Positions 43,950-50,386 of a stretch of 64,000 nt of DNA are shown one piece after another. Numbering within the stretch: the stretch's first letter is position 1; each line of letters starts with the position of its first letter. This stretch comes from a virus. The translations under genes and the position numbers were made by a program. Where the stretch lies: the IMG/VR virus record IMGVR_UViG_3300033141_003726, positions 62,001 through 126,000 of that record; one strand, 5' to 3'. The notes beneath the pieces are model-generated. The model was not told the DNA's origin. It searched no databases and saw nothing but the letters and a program-made list of their open reading frames with translations.

Positions 43950-44211
43950 GAAACCGTCTCCATTTTGCACTTTTCCCACGAGGCAGGCCTTTCTGTGGCC
44001 TCCAAAATCCTTCTGCTCGTGCTAATCGATACATGTATCGATCAACTGCTCGAGCCAGATCAACTGATTTTTCAGTAACTTCACAACAAGCTAAACTTAC
44101 TTGTTGCCTAAAATCTTGAGGCATTTCTTCTTCTAACCACCGCCATCGTCGATAAGCGATGGCAAGAGCATAGGGAAAATGTGGACGAGGGTCATTGTAT
44201 ATCTTCTTCAT
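43936..44211 (-). CDS. Basic tryptophan-rich small protein
   Basis: 91 residues with AAAGGAGG before the ATG. Rich in Arg and Trp (AYRRWRWLEEEMPQDFRQQV; RPQKGLPRGKSAKWRR). A charged helical protein that could bind nucleic acid. It overlaps the next gene slightly. GC content is visibly higher than in most of the window. Confidence 0.5.
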   Translation of the reverse strand: MKKIYNDPRPHFPYALAIAYRRWRWLEEEMPQDFRQQVSLACCEVTEKSVDLARAVDRYMYRLARAEGFWRPQKGLPRGKSAKWRRFHVYI

Positions 44212-44248
44212 TTTATTTTCCTCCTTAACATCATTTAATTTTTAGGAA

Positions 44249-44554
44249 TTAAATTCCAGATAGCTTTCTTTTTATTTTCAAATGCGATTCATACAGACAG
44301 CGAATCTTTCCTTGATTGTCAATTCTAAGCAAAGCTTCACCAAGCGTATTTTCAGTACCAAAAGTCTCTCTTATTCCATTACATTCTTTGTAAATTCTCC
44401 AGAAGAATTTGGTTTTATAACCATCCCAGTTACCTGATCGGGAAATGATTCTAGATTCTTTAATGATTTCATATCCACGGAAGTACCATTTCCCGTTTTT
44501 TCTTTTAGCTTCTTTTTTTAATTCCTTGATTTTAGTCTTATCATTGTCATTCAT
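44249..44554 (-). CDS. Basic small protein of unknown function
   Basis: 101 residues with AAAGGAGAG before the ATG. Lysine-rich start (KTKIKELKKEAKRKNGKWYF), then WRIYKECNGIRETFGTE and a basic end. Preceded by a degenerate tRNA-like element and hairpin at 44605-44666. Confidence 0.55.
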   Translation of the reverse strand: MNDNDKTKIKELKKEAKRKNGKWYFRGYEIIKESRIISRSGNWDGYKTKFFWRIYKECNGIRETFGTENTLGEALLRIDNQGKIRCLYESHLKIKRKLSGI

Positions 44555-44604
44555 TTTTCTCTCCTTTACATTTTAAATTCATTAGTTATAATACTACATT
44601 CTGC

Positions 44605-44666
44605 TTACAATGTAAATATATAACTGCACCTGGAAATTAAACTGGGGCTAGCCACCAGGATAGCTA
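44605..44666 (-). promoter_or_regulatory. tRNA-like minihelix plus hairpin, copy a (degenerate)
   Basis: On the minus strand, directly after the stop of the upstream gene: AGCTAT, CCTGGTGGCTA (D-loop-like), then CCCAG-TTTAATT-TCCAG, where the T stem is partly broken, and after 25 bases the small hairpin TTACATTGTAA. It is followed by AGAATGTAGTATTATA and the ribosome site of the 44249-44554 gene. It is the most decayed copy, but its order and position match the others. Confidence 0.6.
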
Positions 44667-44668
44667 TT

Positions 44669-44947
44669 CTATAAAATAACTACATCAGCATCGACGGGCT
44701 CATATAAAACCACATGCCCGCTGGCTTCTTCAATACTCTTGACAGAAGCTCCCGCCCAGCCAAACGGGCCTCCGACTCCGAAAGGGTCAATTTTAATAGC
44801 ATTGAAAAAATCAACGCTATCCATGCCTTCCCAAACCTTGTTGTCATCAACAAAGAAAACTGCGTAAACATCTTCGCCCTTGTCGACGACTTGATCTTTT
44901 ATTACTGTGTCATACTGCACAGTAAATTTCACTGCTACCTTTTTCAT
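44669..44947 (-). CDS. Small acidic protein of unknown function
   Basis: 92 residues from ATG 44947 with AAGGAGAG upstream. The reading frame is open to 44998, but that extension consists of the hairpin and tRNA-like leader and is not coding. The protein begins KKVAVKFTVQYDTVIKDQ, has VYAVFFVDDNKVWEG and a glycine-rich turn. Its stop is followed at once by element a. No family recognised. Confidence 0.6.
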   Translation of the reverse strand: MKKVAVKFTVQYDTVIKDQVVDKGEDVYAVFFVDDNKVWEGMDSVDFFNAIKIDPFGVGGPFGWAGASVKSIEEASGHVVLYEPVDADVVIL

Positions 44948-44973
44948 TTTTTCTCTCCTTATCATAATATTCT

Positions 44974-45036
44974 GCTTACAACATAAGCATATAACCATGC
45001 CCAGGAATTGAACCCGAGCCTTATACCACTAGAATG
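44974..45036 (-). promoter_or_regulatory. tRNA-like element plus hairpin, copy b
   Basis: Minus strand: CTAGTGGTATAAGG (D-arm-like), then TCGGG-TTCAATT-CCTGG (T arm with two G-U pairs), CATGGTTATAT, and the hairpin GCTTATGTTGTAAGC. An acceptor 5' strand is not clear in this copy. The ribosome site AAGGAGAG and the ATG at 44947 follow within about 25 bases. Confidence 0.65.
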
Positions 45037-45053
45037 AATAATTGGAATTATAA

Positions 45054-45359
45054 TTATTTATGATAAAATCTTGCTTTTATTCTCCCACTCTTAGTTGTGT
45101 ACAATTCAATAGCATTCTCCCACTCTACACTTGAAGGGGGGTCACCATAGATAACAACCTCTCTTCTTTCACTGTCATCTACCCACTTATAAAAAGTTTC
45201 CTCCTCTATCCAAGAGTGATCCGAAAATATTACTTTTGCGTAATCCCTAAATACTTGATAATCTATCTCTCCATCCGTATAGAAGCACATCGCTACATCT
45301 ATACCCTGCTCATAAATAAGGTAATCGGGAAGGTCGCTTATCCTAATAATATCTCCCAT
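45054..45359 (-). CDS. Small acidic protein of unknown function
   Basis: 101 residues with AAAGGAG before the ATG. Acidic with several aromatic residues (DYLIYEQGIDVAMCFYTD, HSWIEEETFYKWVDDSE). Preceded by element c. No motif recognised. Confidence 0.55.
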   Translation of the reverse strand: MGDIIRISDLPDYLIYEQGIDVAMCFYTDGEIDYQVFRDYAKVIFSDHSWIEEETFYKWVDDSERREVVIYGDPPSSVEWENAIELYTTKSGRIKARFYHK

Positions 45360-45407
45360 CCTTATCTCCTTTACGTTTTAGACCCGCCGGTCATAATATT
45401 ATATTTC

Positions 45408-45454
45408 GCTTACAACGTAAGCTTACAATTGTACCCAGGAATTGAACCAGGGAA
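45408..45454 (-). promoter_or_regulatory. T-arm element plus hairpin, copy c (no acceptor half)
   Basis: Immediately after the TAA of the upstream gene the minus strand reads CCCTGG-TTCAATT-CCTGGG, a T-arm hairpin, then TACAATT and the hairpin GCTTACGTTGTAAGC. The 5' acceptor half and D-loop-like part are missing, possibly overwritten by the gene end. A further GACC-GGCG-GGTC hairpin follows before the ribosome site. Confidence 0.65.
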
Positions 45455-46024
45455 TTATTCATAATAATTAAAAAGAACAGGCATTATAAAAGCCATATAC
45501 CGGAATTTATTATACTGCTGCGATGATACAAGAATCAAAGGATTAAAAGGTTCCGCAGGTATTTGTACTTCCAGAAAATAACCGGAAGGAATATTCTTTA
45601 AATAGTCACGTAAATGATCGTATTCGATAGTCCAAGTTTCTTTTGTGTTCCAGTTTTTGGACATTTTAATGATTATGTCCGTGTATATGAGCGGTATCGA
45701 GCTAACAGGATATTGAACTAAATATTGAGTTTGTAATTTATATTTCTGCATCACCCGCTTGTGATCTGGGAAATTAATATTATCAGATTGAATCAGATAT
45801 TTATTTTTTAGATCAATATAATAAATTCCTTCGGGCAAAATTATATCCTCGTCTGTAGTTTCAACAATATACATTCTCTTAGTATCGGTACTTACAAGAG
45901 AATAACCTGTTGAGAGGATATGACCGAAAAACGGCAACCGAGTGCCTTTCCCGGCAGCTACCTTCAAGTATTTTATCAGCGGTTTTAAATCTTGATGAAT
46001 AAAAATCTGATCTTTTTCTTTCAT
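45455..46024 (-). CDS. Mini sliding clamp-like protein
   Basis: 189 residues. The start (HQDLKPLIKYLKVAAGKG, then LVSTDTKRMYIVE) is like the first part of a DnaN domain (helix, then V-S/A-T-D-x-x-R-x-x-x-V). NINFPDHKRVM matches the FPDYRRV linker of bacterial clamps, and the end PLILVSSQQYNKFRYMAFIM, then PV, matches the late strand and the YVIMPM-type C-terminus. Only about half the length of a full clamp (359 residues at 60523). It is read as a shortened or two-domain clamp paralogue in the early operon. Function unknown; a decoy or host-clamp modifier is possible. Confidence 0.55.
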   Translation of the reverse strand: MKEKDQIFIHQDLKPLIKYLKVAAGKGTRLPFFGHILSTGYSLVSTDTKRMYIVETTDEDIILPEGIYYIDLKNKYLIQSDNINFPDHKRVMQKYKLQTQYLVQYPVSSIPLIYTDIIIKMSKNWNTKETWTIEYDHLRDYLKNIPSGYFLEVQIPAEPFNPLILVSSQQYNKFRYMAFIMPVLFNYYE

Positions 46025-46045
46025 TTTGTTATCCTCCGTTTTATT

Positions 46046-46483
46046 CTATCTATCAAATTTAAAATAAACTCTCGGTTCAATCTCCCCAGGACGTCCAACG
46101 TCAAACCCGATGGGCATGATCGGTTCTAATTCATAAGCTCCTAGAAAGCCCTCGAGAAGATTCTCTTGATCGATTTGATCAAGAGTAAGAAAGATTGCCT
46201 CTTCAGCTGGAGATAGGGAAGCGCCAACATTACCTAAGAACCAGAGTTGACCGAAATTGAGATTTTTAACCTCAACTTCAACTCTGTACCATGGGTCATC
46301 AGCAAGAATGATCCATTTTGGAAAACTCTGCCCCCGCAAGGCTTTCCTAAGATCATTTACAGATGGGAATTTATACTTCCCGTTTGTATTGATCGTTAGA
46401 GATAGAGAGCGAGGGGCTGGAGCTCCTTCTTTCTTTACTCCATCCCAAGAGAATCCAGGGCGGATTGAAAAAGAATATTTCAT
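46046..46483 (-). CDS. Early-operon protein, paralogue of the 47118 gene
   Basis: 145 residues from ATG 46483; ATGs at 46504 and 46492 overlap or crowd the AAAGGAG site. The protein begins KYSFSIRPGFSWDGVKKEG, close to KRSFRIRPRFFWDGAKKHG of the neighbour at 47118-47582. Both share an FPSV/FSSV-x-D-x-R-x-A-L segment and an E-x-E-V-K...FGQL/FDQL region, and both end with GRPG-x-x-E-P. They form an unknown family duplicated here. Preceded by element d. Confidence 0.65.
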   Translation of the reverse strand: MKYSFSIRPGFSWDGVKKEGAPAPRSLSLTINTNGKYKFPSVNDLRKALRGQSFPKWIILADDPWYRVEVEVKNLNFGQLWFLGNVGASLSPAEEAIFLTLDQIDQENLLEGFLGAYELEPIMPIGFDVGRPGEIEPRVYFKFDR

Positions 46484-46517
46484 TTCTCTCATTTCTCCTT
46501 TCATTATAATATATTCT

Positions 46518-46580
46518 GCTTACAACGTAAGCTTACAGCCGTGCCCAGGAATCGAACCTGGGCTAACCACCAGGACGGCT
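46518..46580 (-). promoter_or_regulatory. tRNA-like minihelix plus hairpin, copy d (best copy)
   Basis: On the minus strand from 46580: AGCCGT, CCTGGTGGTTA, GCCCAGG-TTCGATT-CCTGGGC, ACGGCT. AGCCGT/ACGGCT form a six-pair acceptor-like stem (46580-46575 with 46542-46537). The T arm has seven pairs and the loop TTCGATT fits the T-loop consensus. CCTGGTGGTTA holds the GG of a D loop. There is no anticodon arm and no CCA. Five bases later the hairpin GCTTACGTTGTAAGC (46532-46518) follows, then AGAATATATTATAATGA and the AAAGGAG of the next gene. Confidence 0.8.
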
Positions 46581-46592
46581 AATTCCAATTTG

Positions 46593-46823
46593 TTAGTACT
46601 GCAATTTTTCCAAAAGCCACACATACCCATCCCATTCATAGCGAATAGGATGAACGATAAACCCGTCTTCTCTCGTATGGTTGCGAAGATATCTTTCTAC
46701 AGCTCCAGGGCTTCTCTTTATAATTCTGTATGGATGATCTTCCTGCTGCTGCAGAAACCACATGAGATCAATGATCTCATCCTTCTTTCCGTTCTCCCAA
46801 ATTTTTACCACGTCATTTCTCAT
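46593..46823 (-). CDS. Small protein of unknown function
   Basis: 76 residues with GGAGAGG before the ATG. Begins RNDVVKIWENGKKDEIIDLM and has a basic middle (IIKRSPGAVERYLRNHTRED), ending VWLLEKLQY. The stop is followed after nine bases by element d. No family recognised. Confidence 0.55.
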   Translation of the reverse strand: MRNDVVKIWENGKKDEIIDLMWFLQQQEDHPYRIIKRSPGAVERYLRNHTREDGFIVHPIRYEWDGYVWLLEKLQY

Positions 46824-46840
46824 TTCTTCACCTCTCCATT

Positions 46841-47017
46841 TTAATAATCTTCTCCAGGTTCTCTTCTTAGAACCTTTTGAAGTCTAATTTTATATGCTCG
46901 AGGACTTAGAACTTCTAAGTCCTCATAATTTTTGACGAAATCAAAGCACTTTTCCATATTCCCCTCAAAGAGGACATCTGCCCTTTTGAAGGAAACCACA
47001 ACCCACTTTTTCTCCAT
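46841..47017 (-). CDS. Small basic protein of unknown function
   Basis: 58 residues from ATG 47017, preceded by AAAGGAGAG with a good spacer. Begins EKKWVVVSFKRADVLFEG and ends LRREPGEDY. The K-W-V-V-V-S-F strand followed by a helix suggests a compact alpha/beta fold. It ends just before the 46823 gene. A hairpin of type B lies 30 bases upstream. Confidence 0.65.
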   Translation of the reverse strand: MEKKWVVVSFKRADVLFEGNMEKCFDFVKNYEDLEVLSPRAYKIRLQKVLRREPGEDY

Positions 47018-47048
47018 CTTTCTCTCCTTTCTTTTTCATAATCTTCTA

Positions 47049-47064
47049 CTTGCCATACGGCGAG
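47049..47064 (-). promoter_or_regulatory. Type B hairpin upstream of the 46841 gene (e)
   Basis: Minus strand CTCGCC-GTAT-GGCAAG, five of six pairs, then TAGAAGATTATGA and the ribosome site. It is nearly the same as the hairpin of copy f. A T arm cannot be recognised upstream (the region 47065-47117 has GGGGCC and TTCGC pieces but no stem), so the element is partial or decayed. Confidence 0.5.
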
Positions 47065-47117
47065 CTATATTCCTATAAATATATCACTTAGCGAACTTTT
47101 GGCCCCAGCTTCCCCCT

Positions 47118-47582
47118 CTAAAATTTTAGAAAAAGTGCAGGCTCGGGCCCACCGGGACGCCCCAAATCCAAGCTTACAGGTCGGATATGTATCCCACCGT
47201 GAATGTCCAAGAACTTGTCGAGAAGATTCATTCGGCTCCCATCATCGGATGTGACATATTCTTGGTTAGCCTGATTCATAACTGAGAGAATTTCTCTCTC
47301 GGCTAAATTGAGAGTTGCTCCAACTTGGCCAAGAAAGAACAATTGATCAAATGTCATATCCCTGATATCACATTTGACTTCGATTCTCACATCTGGGCCA
47401 TCATTAACAATAGTCCAGATAAAGCCATGCCCGTCCAGGGCTTCCCTCATATCTCTTACTGACGAGAAACTCCGCTCTCCGTCAGTGAGAATTATTAAAG
47501 TCATTGAGTGCGGGTCTGGCACTCCATGCTTTTTTGCCCCATCCCAGAAGAATCTAGGGCGAATTCTAAAAGACCGCTTCAT
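47118..47582 (-). CDS. Early-operon protein, paralogue of the 46046 gene
   Basis: 154 residues with AAAGGAGG before the ATG. Shares its N-terminus (SFRIRPRFFWDG), the LTIN/LIIL-x-T-x-G strand, a FSSVRDMREALDGHGF helix and the GRPGGPEP end with the gene at 46046-46483. Overall about a third to a half of positions look the same. An acidic middle (TSDDGSRMNLLDKF) is longer in this copy. Overlaps the upstream gene by four bases. Confidence 0.65.
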   Translation of the reverse strand: MKRSFRIRPRFFWDGAKKHGVPDPHSMTLIILTDGERSFSSVRDMREALDGHGFIWTIVNDGPDVRIEVKCDIRDMTFDQLFFLGQVGATLNLAEREILSVMNQANQEYVTSDDGSRMNLLDKFLDIHGGIHIRPVSLDLGRPGGPEPALFLKF

Positions 47583-47800
47583 TTTCTTCCTCCTTTAATA
47601 ATATTATTAGTCTCCTTTAACAGAGACTCTTCACTATAATGCCCCCCGCAATATAGACAATATAAGTAATCTCCATACCCATATATCTTTATATCAGATA
47701 AAGATATGGGATCGCCAACATTAAGCGCTTCAATTGCACATTTAACATGATAGCGCAAAGGATTCGCTATCACTTCATTATACATAGTACTATTTTTCAT
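47579..47800 (-). CDS. Small CxxC protein, paralogue of the 48282 gene
   Basis: 73 residues. Shares MYNE, NPLRYHVKC and YCGG-x-YSEESL with the 48282 gene; the cysteines in YLYCLYCGG form a C-x-x-C knuckle, with CAIEAL as a possible third. Likely a small zinc protein. Preceded by element f. Confidence 0.65.
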   Translation of the reverse strand: MKNSTMYNEVIANPLRYHVKCAIEALNVGDPISLSDIKIYGYGDYLYCLYCGGHYSEESLLKETNNIIKGGRK

Positions 47801-47826
47801 TTTCTTTCTCCATTTAATGATTTTCT

Positions 47827-47891
47827 ACTTGCCATACGGCAAGTTACAGCCGTGTCCGGGAATCGAACCCGGGCCTAACCACCAGGACGGC
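47827..47891 (-). promoter_or_regulatory. tRNA-like minihelix plus type B hairpin, copy f
   Basis: Minus strand from 47891: GCCGT, CCTGGTGGTTA, GGC, CCGGG-TTCGATT-CCCGG, AC, ACGGC. The acceptor-like pairs are GCCGT/ACGGC (47891-47887 with 47853-47849). The D-loop-like segment is identical to copy d. T-stem pairs differ from copy d by a compensated change (G-C in place of A-U). The hairpin here is ACTTGCC-GTAT-GGCAAGT (47844-47827), unrelated in sequence to the GCTTAC type but at the same place. Confidence 0.8.
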
Positions 47892-47898
47892 AATCCCT

Positions 47899-48126
47899 CT
47901 ATTCCTCAAATTGCTCCCATCGGGAGCTATAAATATATGCTCCCGCGCAAGCGAGCATCTGCACGTGTTTATCACAAAACTCGCCGCCATCACCTTGACC
48001 CCACCACACATGCCAGACGCCTTCAGCGTCTTCCGGATACTCGAGAATCCCTGCAGGGTTCTCTAGCCCGCAATACGGACAAGATTCAGCATCTCTTAAA
48101 ATTTCGTCAATTGTCTTCTTCTTCAT
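47899..48126 (-). CDS. Small zinc-ribbon-like protein
   Basis: 75 residues. ESCPYCGLENPAG and GGEFCDKHVQMLACAG give C-x-x-C and C-x-x-H/C sites. It overlaps the following Cys-rich gene by 20 bases. Rich in Trp and Gly in the middle (GVWHVWWGQGDGG). Its stop lies seven bases before element f. Confidence 0.6.
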   Translation of the reverse strand: MKKKTIDEILRDAESCPYCGLENPAGILEYPEDAEGVWHVWWGQGDGGEFCDKHVQMLACAGAYIYSSRWEQFEE

Positions 48127-48289
48127 TTTCTTCTTCCTTTAGTCTGTCACAATAGACATTACCATTTTCATCTACTCCCGAGTTACATCCGCCACCAAAT
48201 GGCGAACATGACAACCCGGACGACTTCCAAGTGTAATCATAATACGGGCAATCATCACCCGACATAATTTGAGACGGTTCTTTATTCAT
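48107..48289 (-). CDS. Small cysteine-rich protein
   Basis: 60 residues, with cysteines in GDDCPYYDY, GLSCSPFGGGCNSG and NVYCDRL, and an acidic tail (KEEENEEEDN). Probably metal-binding. Overlaps both neighbours. No family recognised. Confidence 0.6.
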   Translation of the reverse strand: MNKEPSQIMSGDDCPYYDYTWKSSGLSCSPFGGGCNSGVDENGNVYCDRLKEEENEEEDN

Positions 48290-48506
48290 TTTTCTCTCCT
48301 CTTATAATTTCATTGCTTTCCTTCATTAATGACTCTTCACTATATTGTCCTCCACAATACGGACAATATAATGAACCACCATACTTATATATCTTTATAT
48401 TAGATAAAGATATATAATCATCAATGTCAAATGCTTCGATTAAACATTTGACGTGATAGCGCAAAGGATGCGCTACCGCTTCATTGTACATAGCATTGTT
48501 TCTCAT
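48282..48506 (-). CDS. Small CxxC protein, paralogue of the 47579 gene
   Basis: 74 residues. Same family as 47579-47800 (HPLRYHVKCLIEAFDI; YCPYCGGQYSEESL). The two genes are separated by the two Cys-rich genes, so a block may have been duplicated. GGAGAGAG precedes the ATG. Confidence 0.65.
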   Translation of the reverse strand: MRNNAMYNEAVAHPLRYHVKCLIEAFDIDDYISLSNIKIYKYGGSLYCPYCGGQYSEESLMKESNEIIRGEKNE

Positions 48507-48530
48507 TTTCTCTCTCCATATAAAATTTTA

Positions 48531-48728
48531 TTAGCTTGTCCGCCATCCACAATTAAGACAGCGAACAAGGGGATCATCCCCCTCCAATCCGGTTACCTGA
48601 AGCTCCTGCTCTCCGCATTTAGGGCAGGGCTCAATCGGATACCCGGAACTCATTCCAAGTACCCATTCCACACCAACAAGGTTAAAAACCTTGCCGGATA
48701 TTTTAATGGTTTTTTCTATTTTCTCCAT
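48531..48728 (-). CDS. Small zinc-ribbon protein
   Basis: 65 residues. A clean zinc ribbon: PCPKCGEQELQ and VRCLNCGWR, C-x-x-C twice about 20 residues apart. The N-terminal half is beta-like (IEKTIKISGKVFNLVGVEWV). Overlaps the end of the coiled-coil gene upstream. Confidence 0.7.
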   Translation of the reverse strand: MEKIEKTIKISGKVFNLVGVEWVLGMSSGYPIEPCPKCGEQELQVTGLEGDDPLVRCLNCGWRTS

Positions 48729-49830
48729 TCTCTCCCTCCTCTAGCTTTTTTATAATTACTTCCATACTATCAGTCTGGAAGTAATTACTAAGACGGCTTA
48801 ACATCATGTCAACTGTGCCGTCTTCTTTATCTGGAAAAAGCTCAATGCTTTTTTCCAGTTTCCTTTGTTCTTTGAATAGGCTATTAACCCGTTCTCTTAG
48901 TTGCTCAATTTTAGCGCTGTATTTTTTTACTTTCCTTTCAGCGCTCTTTTGAGCAATTATTTTTTCATTGAGTATCCCCCTATATTTCTCAGTCACATCT
49001 TTTTCTCTTTCATAAGACGTAACTTCCTTTTCCCCCCAACAGCCGCCCCTCATACCATCGGGGGATTCCTCAATATAATGACTTTCAACTCTCTGAACAG
49101 GGTACACCGTATATACCCGCTGTTCATCAAGGTCAATCTCAATAAGTTTAGAACTAAGAATTCCTTTTATTCCCTCTCCTTCGGATATTTTTCCACGTAT
49201 CCGAGTTTCGAGCTCAATTCTCTCAGCTTGGCGCTTAGCTTCGCCGAGAGAAGATAGAGCCCCTTTCATTCTAGTAATCTTTTTTTGAATTTTTTTAATT
49301 TTGGGGAGTATCTCTTTTTTCAGGTGGGTGACTTTTTTAAATCGGGGCAGTAAAACTTTACGCCCCCAAGCCAGGGCTTCTTGGTGCCGTTTTCTTAAAT
49401 CGGCTTCCCTGGCTTCTTTTTCAGCTATTTTATACAAGCGATAGGCTTCTCCCATCGCTTGCCATTCTTCTTTTTTTAAATATTTCTCAATTCCTGACTC
49501 CCAACTGCCATCTTCGTTCGGGTAGAAGACAGCAATCCTCTCCTCTCTATCGTCAGGGAAAACCTTAACGACAGAGACTCTGGGAGTCCATGTCCTCAGG
49601 CTGACTTTAGTGGGAACTTGCCAATCCCACTTTCTAATTTCAACCCGAGGCTCTGCTTTTCGGAGCGGTGTGGCGATAAAAAACCGCTCCTTTTCAACCA
49701 ATCTACATTCCCACCACTCGCCAATGGTGGGCTGAAAACAAGAACGGCGATCTATCAAAATCACCTTCCCGTTTTCGTTTTTTCCAAAGAACGGCCCTTT
49801 CGAGCCGTTCTTTACTTGGAGGAGTTTCAT
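48703..49830 (-). CDS. Coiled-coil protein of unknown function
   Basis: 375 residues. A beta-rich N-terminus (residues 1-110; GPFFGKNENGKVILIDRR, EWWECRLVEKERFFIATPL), then two long coiled coils (about 130-235, KKEILPKIKKIQKKITRMKG, and 285-345). More GC-rich than most of the window. Starts eight bases after the next gene upstream, with a GGAGG site. No family recognised. Confidence 0.6.
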   Translation of the reverse strand: MKLLQVKNGSKGPFFGKNENGKVILIDRRSCFQPTIGEWWECRLVEKERFFIATPLRKAEPRVEIRKWDWQVPTKVSLRTWTPRVSVVKVFPDDREERIAVFYPNEDGSWESGIEKYLKKEEWQAMGEAYRLYKIAEKEAREADLRKRHQEALAWGRKVLLPRFKKVTHLKKEILPKIKKIQKKITRMKGALSSLGEAKRQAERIELETRIRGKISEGEGIKGILSSKLIEIDLDEQRVYTVYPVQRVESHYIEESPDGMRGGCWGEKEVTSYEREKDVTEKYRGILNEKIIAQKSAERKVKKYSAKIEQLRERVNSLFKEQRKLEKSIELFPDKEDGTVDMMLSRLSNYFQTDSMEVIIKKLEEGENGENRKNH

Positions 49831-49838
49831 TTAAATAT

Positions 49839-50213
49839 TTAAATACAAAACTGATCTACGCAAACCAGCATTGATACTCGATCAGCTAGTTTGCATACCC
49901 TAGCCTTTCCCAACGGCCGACCGCTTGCCTTTATTGCGGTTAGCGTCGGGAAAGACACCAAAACGATATCGACGCTGCTGTCAGCCTCAAGCTCATCAAG
50001 AGCTTGAATGATAGCTGGAGGCAGCTCAAAAGCCATCTCCACATCGACCCAACCTCTAGAATTCTCGATCTTTTTCTCGATTTGCTTGACCGAGAATCTT
50101 CTTACAGTTTCACAGTCGACACGTGACAGCACCGTGCCATCTGTGAACTTGAAATCGTGCGGACTGGAGAAATTTACAACTCGCAGTCCATTCTTCAATT
50201 TTACTTTTGTCAT
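49839..50213 (-). CDS. First gene of the early operon, unknown function
   Basis: 124 residues from ATG 50213 (AGGAGG four bases upstream); the frame is open to 50234. Begins TKVKLKNGLRVVNFSSPHDF, has VDVEMAFELPPAIIQALDEL and a SSVDIVLVSFPTLTAIKASG segment. It is the first gene behind the strong promoter and the long tRNA-like leader, the usual place of a host-takeover gene. No family recognised. Confidence 0.6.
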   Translation of the reverse strand: MTKVKLKNGLRVVNFSSPHDFKFTDGTVLSRVDCETVRRFSVKQIEKKIENSRGWVDVEMAFELPPAIIQALDELEADSSVDIVLVSFPTLTAIKASGRPLGKARVCKLADRVSMLVCVDQFCI

Positions 50214-50243
50214 TTTTCCTCCTAATCTAATCATTTTTTCGTT

Positions 50244-50386
50244 TCCAGCCGCGTGGGATTCGAACCCACCCCGGCTAATGCCGGTTCCCGCATCGGAATT
50301 TCACCTTGCGGCCGATGCCCCTGTCTGCAGCCAGGCGTCCGGGACTTTTTTACGGTGGGACACTCACCGAAATTTCATTTTTAATT
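50244..50386 (-). ncRNA. Structured tRNA-like leader of the early operon (copy g)
   Basis: The 5' untranslated RNA behind the promoter is GC-rich in an AT-rich genome and holds several hairpins: CGGTG-AGTGTCC-CACCG, CATCGG...CCGATG, and CCGG-CATTAG-CCGG. The 3' part is a T arm, GTGGG-TTCGAAT-CCCAC (50269-50253), closed by AGCCG/CGGCT (50276-50272 with 50251-50247), like the other copies. A seven-pair alternative acceptor stem CGGCCGC/GCGGCTG would enclose about 70 bases, but the would-be anticodon loop is eight bases and lacks U33, so it is not a decoding tRNA. The downstream GGAAACG replaces the usual hairpin. Confidence 0.7.

Noticed and set aside
44948-44998. N-terminal extension of the 44669 gene
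   Set aside because: The extension consists of the leader hairpin; the internal ATG at 44947 has a clean AAGGAGAG site.
44971-45422. Promoters at the TTGTAA and TATTAT-like sequences behind the hairpins
   Set aside because: Spacers are 10-12 or 19 bases, and transcription would start inside or after the ribosome site of the next gene.
46257-46844. 195-residue open frame on the plus strand
   Set aside because: It runs antisense through three well-supported small genes and a tRNA-like element, has no ribosome site and encodes the reverse of the T arms (PGIEPG).
46537-47891. Complete tRNA genes at the TTCGATT sites
   Set aside because: The elements are only 43-44 bases long with no anticodon arm and no CCA; they cannot decode.
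47817-48155. 112-residue open frame on the plus strand
   Set aside because: Antisense shadow of Cys-rich genes and element f; low-complexity Ser/Phe end.
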